The notes beneath the pieces were generated by a model. The model was not told where the DNA came from. It ran no database searches and saw only the letters and a list, made by a program, of their open reading frames with translations. From Oceanobacillus sp. FSL K6-2867 (lineage in GTDB: Bacteria > Bacillota > Bacilli > Bacillales > Amphibacillaceae), in the NCBI RefSeq assembly GCF_037963145.1, contig NZ_CP150144.1, positions 1,798,001 through 1,862,000 on the forward strand: DNA of 64,000 nucleotides, read 5' to 3'. Every line of letters starts with the position of its first letter. Positions within the stretch are counted from its first letter, which is position 1. Both the position numbers and the translations under genes were made by a program. Positions 32,885-42,022 of the stretch are shown one piece after another.

Positions 32885-34510
32885 TTAACTGTTGGAAGCA
32901 ACGTATTCCTGCTCCTCTAAAACTACTGCTCCTCGCTCCTCTAATCTCACAAACCGTATAGCCGCTATGAAATAACTCAATACAGCTACAAACATAAACA
33001 GCCCAAACAATCCATTATTATACGCCTGTTCAAAATATAAAATATTCACCAGTGTAAAAATAACTCCTCCAGTTAACCCCACGTAACCAAAGCGATCTGT
33101 TTTTCGCAATGTTAGATTCGTTCTTCTATTAGCCAGTGTTACCAACGTAATTGTCAGGATATTAATCGAGCTTCCAATCCAAACTGGGTGTATGTTTAAA
33201 TAAAATTCCTGTGGATGCCAGCCGCCCAGGTAATACCATAACAGACCACTAGAAAACCCTGTGAACAATGAAGCGACAACAGCTCGCTTTGTTACTACAG
33301 GCCAGAATAGCGCAGCTACTACTGGTGCAAACGTTGCACTGTTTCGTATCGTCCAAGCAAATACATTCCACCATGCGGATTGCTCTGTTCGCAATAAGCC
33401 AAAAGCAATCATCAGACCAGTTAAAAGCAGCAGCGAGATTTTCGTATATTTAATAAGCTGATCTCCTGTTGCATTTGGTTTAATCGCACTTCCTACATCA
33501 CGCCCAAGACTTGTCGCACCTGAGAACTGACATGGACCACCCCACCCAAGTGCACAGCCCCATACACCAAGGAAAAACAAACCTACCAATGGAGCAGGCA
33601 ATACTTCCATCAGATACTGCGGAATCGCAATAAGTCCAGTGGATGCATTCGGCACAACGGTAGCAGCAGATATTCCGAAGATAACTCCACCGACTATAAA
33701 TGGAATCGCCATGAATCCTGCCATGACAAGTCCTTTTTGACCCTCTTCTGGCGAGCGGGAGGACAATGCCATTTGGAAAGCAGCCTGAGCCAGAATGACG
33801 TTTACTAGAAAAGTACCAAACCAAACGACAATCACTTGCAGACCGACACTTCCAAAGTTAAACATTTCTGGACGGTCCATGTTCAATGCAGCTAAACCTG
33901 AAAATCCTGGATTGATGAAAAAAGCAATAAGTCCAATCACGATCATTAATCCGAATGCAAACATGTTCATCGTTTGTGTAAAAGCAATGGACCACATGCC
34001 CCCAGCTTGCAGATAGATAAAAAGTAAAATAGCAGTAAACGCAACGGATAAGCTTAATGAAATACCTGTAAACACATGAAATGCTGAAGCAAATGCGATT
34101 GCAGTGGCAACAGACCACATTGGAAATGCGAATGCTGTTATGGCTCCCGATAAGCCTTTTGCCGTTCTTCCATATGTATCTCCTATCAGGCCAGAAACTG
34201 TTACAAGCATCTTTTTCCGGAAAGAACGTATAATCAACAAAGCAATAATAAATATTTGAACCATTTCCGCTACTCCATACCAGATTGCGGAAATACCTGT
34301 TAAATAGGATAATTCCAGAATAGAAATGAATGTGGATCCTGAAAATAACCCAGTTATACAAAACGCAACAATCCATTTATTAAAATTCCGATTTCCAACA
34401 AAATAACTATCTTTCTTTGTCACACGCCTTTTAGCAATTTGTCCTGCAGTAATTAGTGCAAATGTATATCCTAATGCCAGTATAATTGTCCATACACCAT
34501 ATTCTGTCAC
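32885..34510 (-). CDS. Sodium:solute symporter (SSS family), SAM-riboswitch controlled
   Basis: 541 residues, about 13 helices, SSS/LeuT-fold. Signs are the TM1 block YGVWTIILALGYTFALITAG, SYFVGNRNFNKW at the first loop, LFSGSTFISILELSYLTG, and GWGGPCQFSGATSLGRDVGS. Length is typical. The GTG start at 34510 follows AGGGAGTG. A complete SAM-I riboswitch with terminator precedes it, and a 34-aa membrane ORF follows it. In Firmicutes SAM-I control marks methionine/cysteine metabolism, so the likely cargo is methionine or a sulfur precursor. No member of the family with that substrate is known to me for certain. Confidence 0.88.
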   Translation of the reverse strand: MTEYGVWTIILALGYTFALITAGQIAKRRVTKKDSYFVGNRNFNKWIVAFCITGLFSGSTFISILELSYLTGISAIWYGVAEMVQIFIIALLIIRSFRKKMLVTVSGLIGDTYGRTAKGLSGAITAFAFPMWSVATAIAFASAFHVFTGISLSLSVAFTAILLFIYLQAGGMWSIAFTQTMNMFAFGLMIVIGLIAFFINPGFSGLAALNMDRPEMFNFGSVGLQVIVVWFGTFLVNVILAQAAFQMALSSRSPEEGQKGLVMAGFMAIPFIVGGVIFGISAATVVPNASTGLIAIPQYLMEVLPAPLVGLFFLGVWGCALGWGGPCQFSGATSLGRDVGSAIKPNATGDQLIKYTKISLLLLTGLMIAFGLLRTEQSAWWNVFAWTIRNSATFAPVVAALFWPVVTKRAVVASLFTGFSSGLLWYYLGGWHPQEFYLNIHPVWIGSSINILTITLVTLANRRTNLTLRKTDRFGYVGLTGGVIFTLVNILYFEQAYNNGLFGLFMFVAVLSYFIAAIRFVRLEERGAVVLEEQEYVASNS

Positions 34511-34581
34511 AATCAGTCACTCCCTTAATATTTAAATCACCTTATTACAAACCACCAATATTCAATTACAAAGCCAAAACA

Positions 34582-34612
34582 AAAACCCCCTTCCATAAGA
34601 AGAGGGTAGATA
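34582..34612 (-). terminator. SAM-riboswitch terminator
   Basis: CCCTCTTC, loop TTAT, GGAAGGGGG then TTTTTGTTTT on the minus strand. The stretch CCTCTTCTTAT (5' arm plus loop) is exactly complementary to ATAAGAAGAGG at the 3' side of aptamer P1, forming the antiterminator when SAM is low. Confidence 0.85.
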
Positions 34613-34624
34613 AATTCAGGGCAC

Positions 34625-34736
34625 CTCTTCTTATCTTTCAGACCAGTGTCTGATGGAATTGGCACAGTACTCATAAATTGAGCCCGCTGCCGAGGTATCA
34701 AAGGGCCATGTCCCTCCACCTCTCTTGATAAGAAGT
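34625..34736 (-). promoter_or_regulatory. SAM-I riboswitch (S box)
   Basis: Minus-strand RNA contains CUUAUCAAGAGAGGUGGAGG, GACAUGGCCCUUUGAUACCU and CGGCAGC, then GUGCCAAUUCCAUCAGACAC and GAAAGAUAAG: P1, the kink-turn, P3/P4 and the conserved core of the S box. High SAM should turn off the symporter operon by premature termination. Confidence 0.95.
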
Positions 34737-34862
34737 TCAACTATTCAATTGTATTAAAATTACACCTTAATAACGGAAAAGTCAATATTATTTTAAAATA
34801 ACATTTACTCAACTCTCTATCATTCGATTGTCACATTACTAAGTAAAGGAAGCTGCTAGATA

Positions 34863-35060
34863 AAATCCATTTATTTCGCTAATGTTAAAAAAGCAGACCT
34901 TTTTACAGGTGCGTTGGTTAAGATAATGACTCGTATTCAGCAGAAAGTTGTAACTATCCTTTCGACAAATGTCTCCCTGAAAATGCAGTTAAACACAGCA
35001 GTGGGGATTAATGTCACTTCATTTACAAAGGAAGCAATAACCACCAATAAATTAATAAAC
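34863..35060 (+). pseudogene. Decayed tetR fragment, paralogue of the regulator at 41 kb
   Basis: The frame reads KSIYFANVKKADLFTGALVK, then IMTRIQQKVVTILSTNVSLK, then TSFTKEA. The intact TetR gene at 41.1-41.8 kb has VYYYYKTKADLFTDAMVQ, LMTRIQERIVAILSTDEPLK and NSFMKEA in the same order. DNA identity is also obvious (GACTCG.ATTCA). About 11 codons between MQL and TSF are deleted, and both the DNA-binding domain and C-terminus are gone. No transporter partner remains beside it. Confidence 0.75.
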
Positions 35061-35159
35061 ATTAGCACCGTTTGCTATCAGTATATTACTTTAAGCGTCA
35101 GCATTCTGCACAATTTCATGCATAATGAACAATTTATCCAATTCCAATTTGTTACTTTT

Positions 35160-35168
35160 CATACTATA
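35160..35168 (+). promoter_or_regulatory. Possible sigma-K -10 element upstream of the spore-type amidase
   Basis: CATACTATA fits the CATAnnnTA pattern of mother-cell sigma-K promoters and lies 38 bp before the ATG. The -35 region (AC-type) is not convincing, so this is tentative. Confidence 0.35.
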
Positions 35169-35205
35169 GTAATGAATTAAACTTTATGAAAGAGAGGGTA
35201 GTTGT

Positions 35206-36537
35206 ATGAAATTATATGTAGACCCAGGCCATGGTGGATCAGATACAGGAGCAAGGGGCAATGGAATAAATGAAAAAGATATTGTTTTAGATATTGCTCT
35301 TCGAATTCGTAACATTTTACTAGCTGATTATGAAGATGTTGAAGTACAAATGAGCCGTACAAATGATAGCAGTAAGAGTCTAGAACAGCGAACAAATGAA
35401 GCAAATTCTTGGGGAGCTGATTATTACTTGTCTATTCATTGCAATGCCTCTAACGGCTCTGCTAATGGATATGAAGACTATATTCACAGTAGTTTATCCG
35501 ATTCTTCACAGACTGCTGCATACCGAGCTAGTTTGCATACAGAGATAACTAAAATAAACAGTCTAACAAATCGCGGAAAGAAAAAAGCAAATTTCCATGT
35601 TTTACGTGAAACATCAATGCCAGCACTCTTAACAGAAAATGGATTTATTGATAACACACATGACGCAAATTTAATGAAACAATCTTCATGGCGCGAAAAT
35701 GTTGCACTAGGTCATGTGAACGGCTTAGCGAAAGCGTTTGATCTTCAGAGAAAGGAAAATGATTCTGAAGCCATTTATAAAGTAATAGCTGGTTCCTTCC
35801 AATCAAGAGAAAACGCAGATAAAAGAGTAGCTTACTTGGATTCACATTGTATCGAGTCATTTGTTACAACCATTACAGTTTCTGGTGAGCAATGGTACCG
35901 TGTTCAAGCTGGTGCTTTTTCGAACCAAAAAAATGCGGAGAGTCGATTGAACGAGGTCAAAAATGCAGGAATTGAAGATGCCTTCATTATTACTGAAAAC
36001 GAAGAAGATACTTCTGGTTATTCTATATTAGGACAGATTTTTCTAACATCAGAACTAATGGATCAGTGTGTTAAAGATATCCATCCACATGCTATTGAGC
36101 TAGGAATCTATTATTTAACCTTTGGAAACTACTATGGAATTAGAGGAGATATCGCCTTTGCCCAGGCAATGCATGAAACAGACTTTTTGCGATTTACTGG
36201 TGTTGTACAGTCTGAACAAAACAACTTTTGTGGATTAGGAGCTACTGGGCCAGATAATCCTGGTGCAAGTTTCGATACACCAAGAGAAGGTGTGCTCGCT
36301 CATATCCAGCATTTATTTGCATATGCATCCACTGATCCATTACCAGATAAATATCCACTAGTTGACCCTCGCTTTAACATGATGACTAGAGGATCTGCTC
36401 AAAGCTGGATTGCATTAAACGGAAAATGGGCAGTCCCCGGAGATAATTACGGGCAAAATATTTTAAATATATATGGGAGAATGATTCAATTTACACTCCA
36501 AAAATTAGAAGAAATACTTCAAGATATACAAGAATAA
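35206..36537 (+). CDS. N-acetylmuramoyl-L-alanine amidase with SPOR and glucosaminidase domains
   Basis: 443 residues in three parts. Amidase_3 (about 1-177) has zinc ligands in VDPGHGGSDTGA, in SIHCNAS and the Glu in LLTENGFID. Two SPOR repeats follow (about 188-265; YKVIAGSFQSRENADKRV and YRVQAGAFSNQKNAESRL). A glucosaminidase domain (about 280-440) has the YGIRGDIAFAQAMHETDFLR active-site region. It lacks a signal peptide, like the mother-cell hydrolase CwlC, to which the first two domains correspond. It could cut both the stem-peptide amide and the glycan during mother-cell lysis. AGAGAGG precedes the ATG; the gene is single. Confidence 0.88.
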   Translation: MKLYVDPGHGGSDTGARGNGINEKDIVLDIALRIRNILLADYEDVEVQMSRTNDSSKSLEQRTNEANSWGADYYLSIHCNASNGSANGYEDYIHSSLSDSSQTAAYRASLHTEITKINSLTNRGKKKANFHVLRETSMPALLTENGFIDNTHDANLMKQSSWRENVALGHVNGLAKAFDLQRKENDSEAIYKVIAGSFQSRENADKRVAYLDSHCIESFVTTITVSGEQWYRVQAGAFSNQKNAESRLNEVKNAGIEDAFIITENEEDTSGYSILGQIFLTSELMDQCVKDIHPHAIELGIYYLTFGNYYGIRGDIAFAQAMHETDFLRFTGVVQSEQNNFCGLGATGPDNPGASFDTPREGVLAHIQHLFAYASTDPLPDKYPLVDPRFNMMTRGSAQSWIALNGKWAVPGDNYGQNILNIYGRMIQFTLQKLEEILQDIQE

Positions 36538-36922
36538 TATAGTTATCCACTTTTTTAAGTTTTTATACTATTAAACTACTCTCCTTTCTGACAATTTACG
36601 TAGCATAACGTAAATCATGAAAGGAGAAACGTTACCTGTTAAATTGCTCGCACTCTTCTTCGAGTTACTTTGTTATAGGACCTCAAACCTTAGGTTTTTC
36701 CCACCAATTGCCTTCAGCTACTGATGTCATGGTACTTAATTAGATCAGATTTTCACCAACTAGCATTTAAAAGTATGCTGGTTACGCAGTAAAATAAAAA
36801 ATCATCCGAACTAATTCTCCAGTTAGAATTCGAACTGGTTCGGATGATTTTTTATAAGCTTCATTAGGATTTAATTATTCACCTTTAGGGATGAAGACTT
36901 CTTTATCCTTGTATAAATCCGG
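36538..36922. other. Intergenic region with a long hairpin
   Basis: A 46-nt imperfect inverted repeat at 36581-36626 (outer arms CTCCTTTC/GAAAGGAG, inner arms ATTTACGT/ACGTAAAT) follows the amidase gene but has no T-tail. The rest has no gene I can support. A proper terminator lies at 36796-36853. Confidence 0.5.
36796..36853 (-). terminator. Terminator of the peptide-binding lipoprotein gene
   Basis: AAAAAATCATCCGAAC and GTTCGGATGATTTTTT form a 16-bp perfect stem over a 26-nt loop. The A/T ends make it able to work in both directions. Confidence 0.85.
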
Positions 36923-38494
36923 TCACTCTACCGATACATCACGCAAAAATGGGAAACTGCTTGGAAACTGATAAAACCCATTCACTTCATCCCTCAAACC
37001 AGCTAGCAATACAGAATGGTAAAGCGGCACGATCGGAGCTTCATCCACAATAATTTGCTGTGCCTCGCTATATAGTTGCAGTCTTGCCCCTTCCTCTCCT
37101 TCTTGTCTTGCTTCTTCCAGTAATGCATCTACCTCATCATTTGCATAGAAAGACCTGTTTCCTGGATTCCCGGCATTAGCTGAATGGAACATTGGGTATA
37201 ACCCGTAATCCGCATCCAAGGTTACAGTTCCCCAGCTTCCGATAAACATATCGACACCACCATTACCTGTCACTTCTAAATAAGTTCCTACTTCAGTCAT
37301 TTCAATATCAATATCGACACCTATTTTCTTTAGCTCTGCTTGAATAACCTGCGCAATATCTGATGTATTTGTATCATAGGTCATCATTGTAGCATTGAAA
37401 CCATCCTCATAGCCCGCTTCCTTTAATAGTTCCTTTGCTTCAGCAACATTATAATCAATCGGATCTACCTCTTCATCATACCCAAACACGGTCGGGGCAA
37501 GTGGCCCTTTTGCTGGTAAGGCAACGCCATTTAGCACCCCTTCGGTAATTTCTTCTTTATTAATTGCTTTTGCAATTGCCTGTCTTACTCTAGGATCTGA
37601 AAATGGCTCTTTTTCTATATTAAACCCAAGATAGGACATACTTGCACTGTCTGATTGTTTAACGTGTGTACCTTCATTCGTATCCACTTCATCAATATTG
37701 CTTGTATTTACAGGATAAATGATATCCGAATCACCCGTTTGCAGCTCTGCAATCCGTGTTAAATCTTCTGGCACAAATTTAAAGGTTACTGAATCTACAC
37801 CGGCTTGCTCTCCCCAATAGTCTTCATTCTTTACAACTTTAATTTGTTCACCGCTTGTTCGCTCATCATATTTGAAATATCCAGTACCAATTGGGTTCTC
37901 ATTAACTGCTGCAAACGGTTCTGCCCCATTGGCGATTGCTTCATTATCTTTTTCAATCGCTTCAAGACTGATCATATGACCGCCTGGATGTGCCAAATGA
38001 GATGGCAATGCTGAAAAAGGATATTTTGTATGGATATGAACCGTATATTCGTCAATTACGTCGACCGAATCTATCATATCGAATAAAAAGGCGAGAGGTG
38101 AGCCCATGTCGGGATCGAGAACGCGATCCAGGTTCGCTTTTACCACTTCCGCGTTAAATGCGCTTTCATCATGGAAATTAACATCTTTTCTAAGCTTTGC
38201 TTCCCAGACAGTACCTTCAATTTGTTCAAGACTTTCAGCTAAGGCTGGTTGAATCTCCAAGTTTGTATTTTGTTCAACCAGCGTATCATAGATGGCATTC
38301 ATCACATATAAGGAGTTATCATCATTTGCAGCATGCGGATCCAGCGATACTGGTTCAGAAGCTAATCCAACTGTCAGATCCTTTTGTTCCTCTGTATTCT
38401 CTGTTTCATCTGCTCCGTCACCAGCACAAGCAGTTATAACCAATAAACCTGAAATAAGTAAAATAAATAGTAATGCTTTTTTCAATTGAACCAC
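36923..38494 (-). CDS. ABC transporter substrate-binding lipoprotein, peptide/nickel (SBP_bac_5) type
   Basis: 523 residues. A lipoprotein signal peptide ends at the lipobox VITAC (Cys23), followed by an acidic linker and the type II binding-protein fold with the family start LTVGLASEPVSLDPHAANDD and GTGYFKYDERTSGEQIKVVK. It binds oligopeptides, glutathione-like ligands or metal chelates. No permease or ATPase genes are adjacent, so it must feed a transporter encoded elsewhere. The stop is TGA; the same frame continues for 15 codons (PDLYKDKEVFIPKGE) to a TAA, so the original C-terminus may have been longer. Confidence 0.88.
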   Translation of the reverse strand: MVQLKKALLFILLISGLLVITACAGDGADETENTEEQKDLTVGLASEPVSLDPHAANDDNSLYVMNAIYDTLVEQNTNLEIQPALAESLEQIEGTVWEAKLRKDVNFHDESAFNAEVVKANLDRVLDPDMGSPLAFLFDMIDSVDVIDEYTVHIHTKYPFSALPSHLAHPGGHMISLEAIEKDNEAIANGAEPFAAVNENPIGTGYFKYDERTSGEQIKVVKNEDYWGEQAGVDSVTFKFVPEDLTRIAELQTGDSDIIYPVNTSNIDEVDTNEGTHVKQSDSASMSYLGFNIEKEPFSDPRVRQAIAKAINKEEITEGVLNGVALPAKGPLAPTVFGYDEEVDPIDYNVAEAKELLKEAGYEDGFNATMMTYDTNTSDIAQVIQAELKKIGVDIDIEMTEVGTYLEVTGNGGVDMFIGSWGTVTLDADYGLYPMFHSANAGNPGNRSFYANDEVDALLEEARQEGEEGARLQLYSEAQQIIVDEAPIVPLYHSVLLAGLRDEVNGFYQFPSSFPFLRDVSVE

Positions 38495-38725
38495 TCCTAG
38501 TGATTATATTTTATTAGATTGATTATAATCTACACTTCTAGTTGTCCCCAATCATAATTTATTCCGTTACTCCCCAATATAAAACACATTTCAATTTTTC
38601 TCTTAAGATAACCCCCTGCTTAATATTATAATTCCTATTTGTTAACTGCGAATTTAAGCATATAATATCATACCACTCCAGGTTATTTACCACAAATTAA
38701 TTAGCTTGTATGATTTGATACTTAT

Positions 38726-38755
38726 AAAAAGCTGCTGACATCTCTGCCAGCAGCC
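38726..38755 (-). terminator. Terminator of the MMPL gene
   Basis: GCTGCTG (minus 38754-38748) pairs with CAGCAGC (38737-38731), followed by TTTTTATAAG, 15 bp after the MMPL stop. Confidence 0.85.
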
Positions 38756-38769
38756 AAGCTCTGTCGTTA

Positions 38770-41016
38770 TCAGTCATTCACACGATCTTTTAAACTCTCA
38801 TCATCCCGAAGCTTCCATAGCTTACCAGGCCAGAAAGCAAAACGCCCAAGGACGGTGGTAATAGCAGGAACAAGCAGTGGTCTGACGATAAACGTATCAA
38901 GCAATATTCCGATTGCAGTAATCGTACCGAAATGTACAAGAACCTGCAAAGGCATTACAGCTAATACGGAAAACGTACCAGCTAAAATTAGTCCAGCTGA
39001 ACTGATTACACTGCCTGTTTCTGCAACACTTTTGGAAATAGCTTGCTTCAACGGCATTTCTTTTCGATTGCTCCATAGACTAGAAACAAGGAATATGTTG
39101 TAGTCTATACCCAAAGCAACCGAAAAGACGAACACATAGAGCGGAATTAATCCTTGAATTTCTGTGACTCCAAAAATATGATGGAGGACAATCCAGCCTA
39201 AACCGAGCGCAGACAAATACGAAATAATAACAGTTGATAATAGGTAGACCATTGCCACAATAGACCTTAGAAAAATCACAAGCAATACTGCAATAATAAG
39301 CAGAAGAGCAGGTATAATTAACCCTTGATCCCGATTGGTTATCTGGTCTGTATCGTATAATGTCGCAGTTTCCCCTCCCAGCCATACCAAGTCATCTGCA
39401 TTGGATACACCAGCATCGCTTAGTGCATTCACTGCGATAGTCTGAAGCTCTGGAATGCTTTCTACTGCATCCGTGGAGTATGGGTCAATCGCAAGTGTCA
39501 CTTGCCATTCTTGCATATCCTTATTTTCCGATCCTTCCACAGGTTCATCAACTATTTCAACATAAGGATGGTCTGCCAATTCCTCATGCAATGAAACATC
39601 CGCTCCATTTGTATCGACGATCACACTAACAGGGGCAATTTCGCCTGGAGGGTAATGGTCTGCAATTAATGTAAATCCTTCCCGTGATGGCATATCCTCC
39701 GGGAAAGAATCTAATAAAGCATACGTATATTGCATTTTTGGTACAAAAACAGCCAGTCCGCCGAGAATAATGACACTGACAAGAATAATCGTCCATGGCT
39801 TTTCTGTAACTACTTTTCCAATCTTTTTCCCAAACCGATGACTTGGCTTTGGCCGACGCAGTTTTTTGCCCTTTTTCTCTTCTATCTCCTGAATCATTTC
39901 TTCAGGACGTGGGATAAATGGAATAAAAGCAAAACGTCCGAGCAAGGCCAAAATTGCAGGAAGTACAGTCAATGCTGCGATTCCCATAATAAATATTGAT
40001 AAGCTAAAAGGTACCGCAAAACGATCATAGGATTCGTAATATGCCAATCCAAGTGACAGCAGGCCTAAAACAGTTGTCAGGGAGCTCATCATAATGGCAC
40101 CGCCTGTACCGCTGATTGCACGTTTTAATGCAATATGTTTATCCCGTTCGTGTCGCAATTCGTCTCGATAACGTGAAATGATAAATAAACAATAATCTGT
40201 TCCAGCCCCGAATAAGAGAACCGTCATAATCGATATTGCTTGCCCGTCAACAACTATCCAGCCTTTATCCGCAAAAAAGCCAAGCAGTGGACTTATGATT
40301 CCATAGGCAATCCCGACTGCAACGAGCGGAACAAGTGCCAAAATTGGTGAACGATACAATAAAATAAGTAAGATAAATACAATCAATACTGTTGCAATTA
40401 ACAAAGTAAAGTCTGCATTGCTGAATAAGGAGACTGTATCAGTCTGAATTCCGACAGGTCCGGAGAAACGCGCGTGCAGTCCAGAATCTCCTAATTCATT
40501 TTCCAGCACTTCACTGCCGAATATATCCTTTATTTTAACTCCCAGTTGATCGAGAGCTGTTTGTAATTCCTTTGTTGCTGCAGCTTCATCAAAAAAGACC
40601 GGGGTTGTCAATGCTTCCCCGTCTTCAGAGGCACTTCCTTTTATTGCTTCAACAGGAGCATCCTGAAACGGCGGGATAAATGTTTGATGGTTAACCGGTT
40701 CATCATTTAGATCCTGATAAAGAGATTGAATCATCTCATAATCGGAATCACTTAGTCCTCCATTACGATGCCAAACTAAAAGCAATGGCGTTCCAGCATC
40801 ATTAGAAAATTCTTCATTTGTAATTTTACCAGCCTCAACAGACATCGTATCTTCTGGCAATAATTGTGTATCTGAGGTTTCCCGATCGTTGACTTGCGGC
40901 CAAATATATGAAAATATCCCAATCAATAAGACCCAAATAAACAAGGTCGCCCAACGAGTTTTGGTATTTGCAACAATACCGCCCCAATTTTTCAAAAGAC
41001 CTTTCACGAATCTCAT
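38770..41016 (-). CDS. MMPL family (RND superfamily) transporter, YdfJ-like
   Basis: 748 residues, 12 helices as two repeats of one helix, a large extracellular loop and five helices. The MMPL motif is seen as GAGTDYCLFIISRYRDELRH in the first repeat and ALGIDYNIFLVSSLWSNR in the second, with the proton-relay Asp in each. Such proteins export lipids or hydrophobic drugs. The start could be ATG 41016 or GTG 41007, both near AAAGGATGAG. It is divergent from a TetR gene across 114 bp that hold both promoters, so TetR most likely represses it. Confidence 0.87.
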   Translation of the reverse strand: MRFVKGLLKNWGGIVANTKTRWATLFIWVLLIGIFSYIWPQVNDRETSDTQLLPEDTMSVEAGKITNEEFSNDAGTPLLLVWHRNGGLSDSDYEMIQSLYQDLNDEPVNHQTFIPPFQDAPVEAIKGSASEDGEALTTPVFFDEAAATKELQTALDQLGVKIKDIFGSEVLENELGDSGLHARFSGPVGIQTDTVSLFSNADFTLLIATVLIVFILLILLYRSPILALVPLVAVGIAYGIISPLLGFFADKGWIVVDGQAISIMTVLLFGAGTDYCLFIISRYRDELRHERDKHIALKRAISGTGGAIMMSSLTTVLGLLSLGLAYYESYDRFAVPFSLSIFIMGIAALTVLPAILALLGRFAFIPFIPRPEEMIQEIEEKKGKKLRRPKPSHRFGKKIGKVVTEKPWTIILVSVIILGGLAVFVPKMQYTYALLDSFPEDMPSREGFTLIADHYPPGEIAPVSVIVDTNGADVSLHEELADHPYVEIVDEPVEGSENKDMQEWQVTLAIDPYSTDAVESIPELQTIAVNALSDAGVSNADDLVWLGGETATLYDTDQITNRDQGLIIPALLLIIAVLLVIFLRSIVAMVYLLSTVIISYLSALGLGWIVLHHIFGVTEIQGLIPLYVFVFSVALGIDYNIFLVSSLWSNRKEMPLKQAISKSVAETGSVISSAGLILAGTFSVLAVMPLQVLVHFGTITAIGILLDTFIVRPLLVPAITTVLGRFAFWPGKLWKLRDDESLKDRVND

Positions 41017-41052
41017 CCTTTCTGGTGCATTTAAAATCATGTACCTTGTAAT

Positions 41053-41104
41053 TATATATACTAGTCGGTTAATTAATCAAGTCTTATTTAAATTATGGTA
41101 TAAT
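41053..41104. promoter_or_regulatory. Divergent promoters of the MMPL and tetR genes
   Basis: For MMPL, TTGATT (41080-41075), 16 bp, then TATATA. For tetR, the extended -10 TGGTATAAT ends at 41104. The MMPL spacer contains ACCGACTAGTA (41070-41060 read on the minus strand), a likely TetR half-site region. Confidence 0.5.
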
Positions 41105-41139
41105 AAGGACAGTAGTTTAAAGAATTTGGAGTGGGATTC

Positions 41140-41766
41140 ATGATGCAACGCAAACATCGAACATTAGGTAGACCTCGTAAAGAACAGGATGGAACATCAA
41201 CGAAGGATACGATCTTACATATCGCAACCGCTATGTTTTTAGAAAAAGGTTATCCATTAGTATCCATGGACGATGTTGCCCAACAATGTGATGTCACAAA
41301 AGCAACAGTTTATTACTATTACAAAACAAAGGCAGACCTTTTCACGGATGCGATGGTTCAATTAATGACTCGCATTCAAGAGCGAATTGTAGCAATTCTT
41401 TCAACCGATGAGCCATTGAAAAAGCAGTTATTTCAGTTTGCCAAAGGCCATTTACAAGCGACAGTGGATATTGATATTAATTCATTTATGAAGGAAGCAA
41501 AGACTTCTTTATCAGAGGAGCAGCTGCAATTGATGCAGGAAGCGGAGCAAAAAATGTATGACGAGTTGGAACATGCATTAAAAAAAGCAATGGACAAGGG
41601 AGAAATTCCCGGGAGCAATCCACGCTTAGGTGCTCTTCTATTTGTATCCATGGTGACAACCGGAAACAATATGAATAGTGCATTTAAAAATTCATTCACA
41701 TCGCTGGATGATTTAGTAAATCAGATTGTAGACTTTTATTGGGATGGATTGGCTAATCAAAGCTAG
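41140..41766 (+). CDS. TetR/AcrR family transcriptional regulator
   Basis: About 208 residues. The N-terminal helix-turn-helix is TKDTILHIATAMFLEKGYPL with recognition helix DVTKATVYYYYKTKADLF, followed by an all-helical ligand domain ending in AFKNSFTSLDDLVNQIVDFY. GGAGTGGG serves the ATGs at 41140/41143 better than the GTG at 41131. It is divergent from the MMPL exporter and probably represses both. A decayed second copy of part of this gene is found at 34.9 kb. Confidence 0.9.
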   Translation: MMQRKHRTLGRPRKEQDGTSTKDTILHIATAMFLEKGYPLVSMDDVAQQCDVTKATVYYYYKTKADLFTDAMVQLMTRIQERIVAILSTDEPLKKQLFQFAKGHLQATVDIDINSFMKEAKTSLSEEQLQLMQEAEQKMYDELEHALKKAMDKGEIPGSNPRLGALLFVSMVTTGNNMNSAFKNSFTSLDDLVNQIVDFYWDGLANQS

Positions 41767-41791
41767 CAACGTCATCGATAGGATCGTATAT

Positions 41792-41838
41792 AAAAAATTG
41801 CTATTAACTTCTTCAACAAGTTGATAGCAATTTTTTAA
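41792..41838 (+). terminator. Terminator of tetR
   Basis: AAAAAATTGCTAT and ATAGCAATTTTTT pair with additional AACTT/AGTT pairs inside. Confidence 0.85.
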
Positions 41839-42022
41839 TGACAAACGACTTCCAGTGGATTATGGTAATCTCAACATTTATGCACCGCTATAACTATGCG
41901 AAACTGGTAAACAAACATACAGGAGAGAGGAAGAACAAAAACTTACAACATTACAATTGTATCTTCTTAATCAAAGAAACAAATGAACCCATCCTCCAAG
42001 AACTGTATCTTGTCTACCTTTT

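Noticed and set aside
34914..35180. An 88-codon open frame as a new gene
   Set aside because: Its first half is the decayed TetR fragment, the rest is low-complexity; no ribosome site and no full domain.
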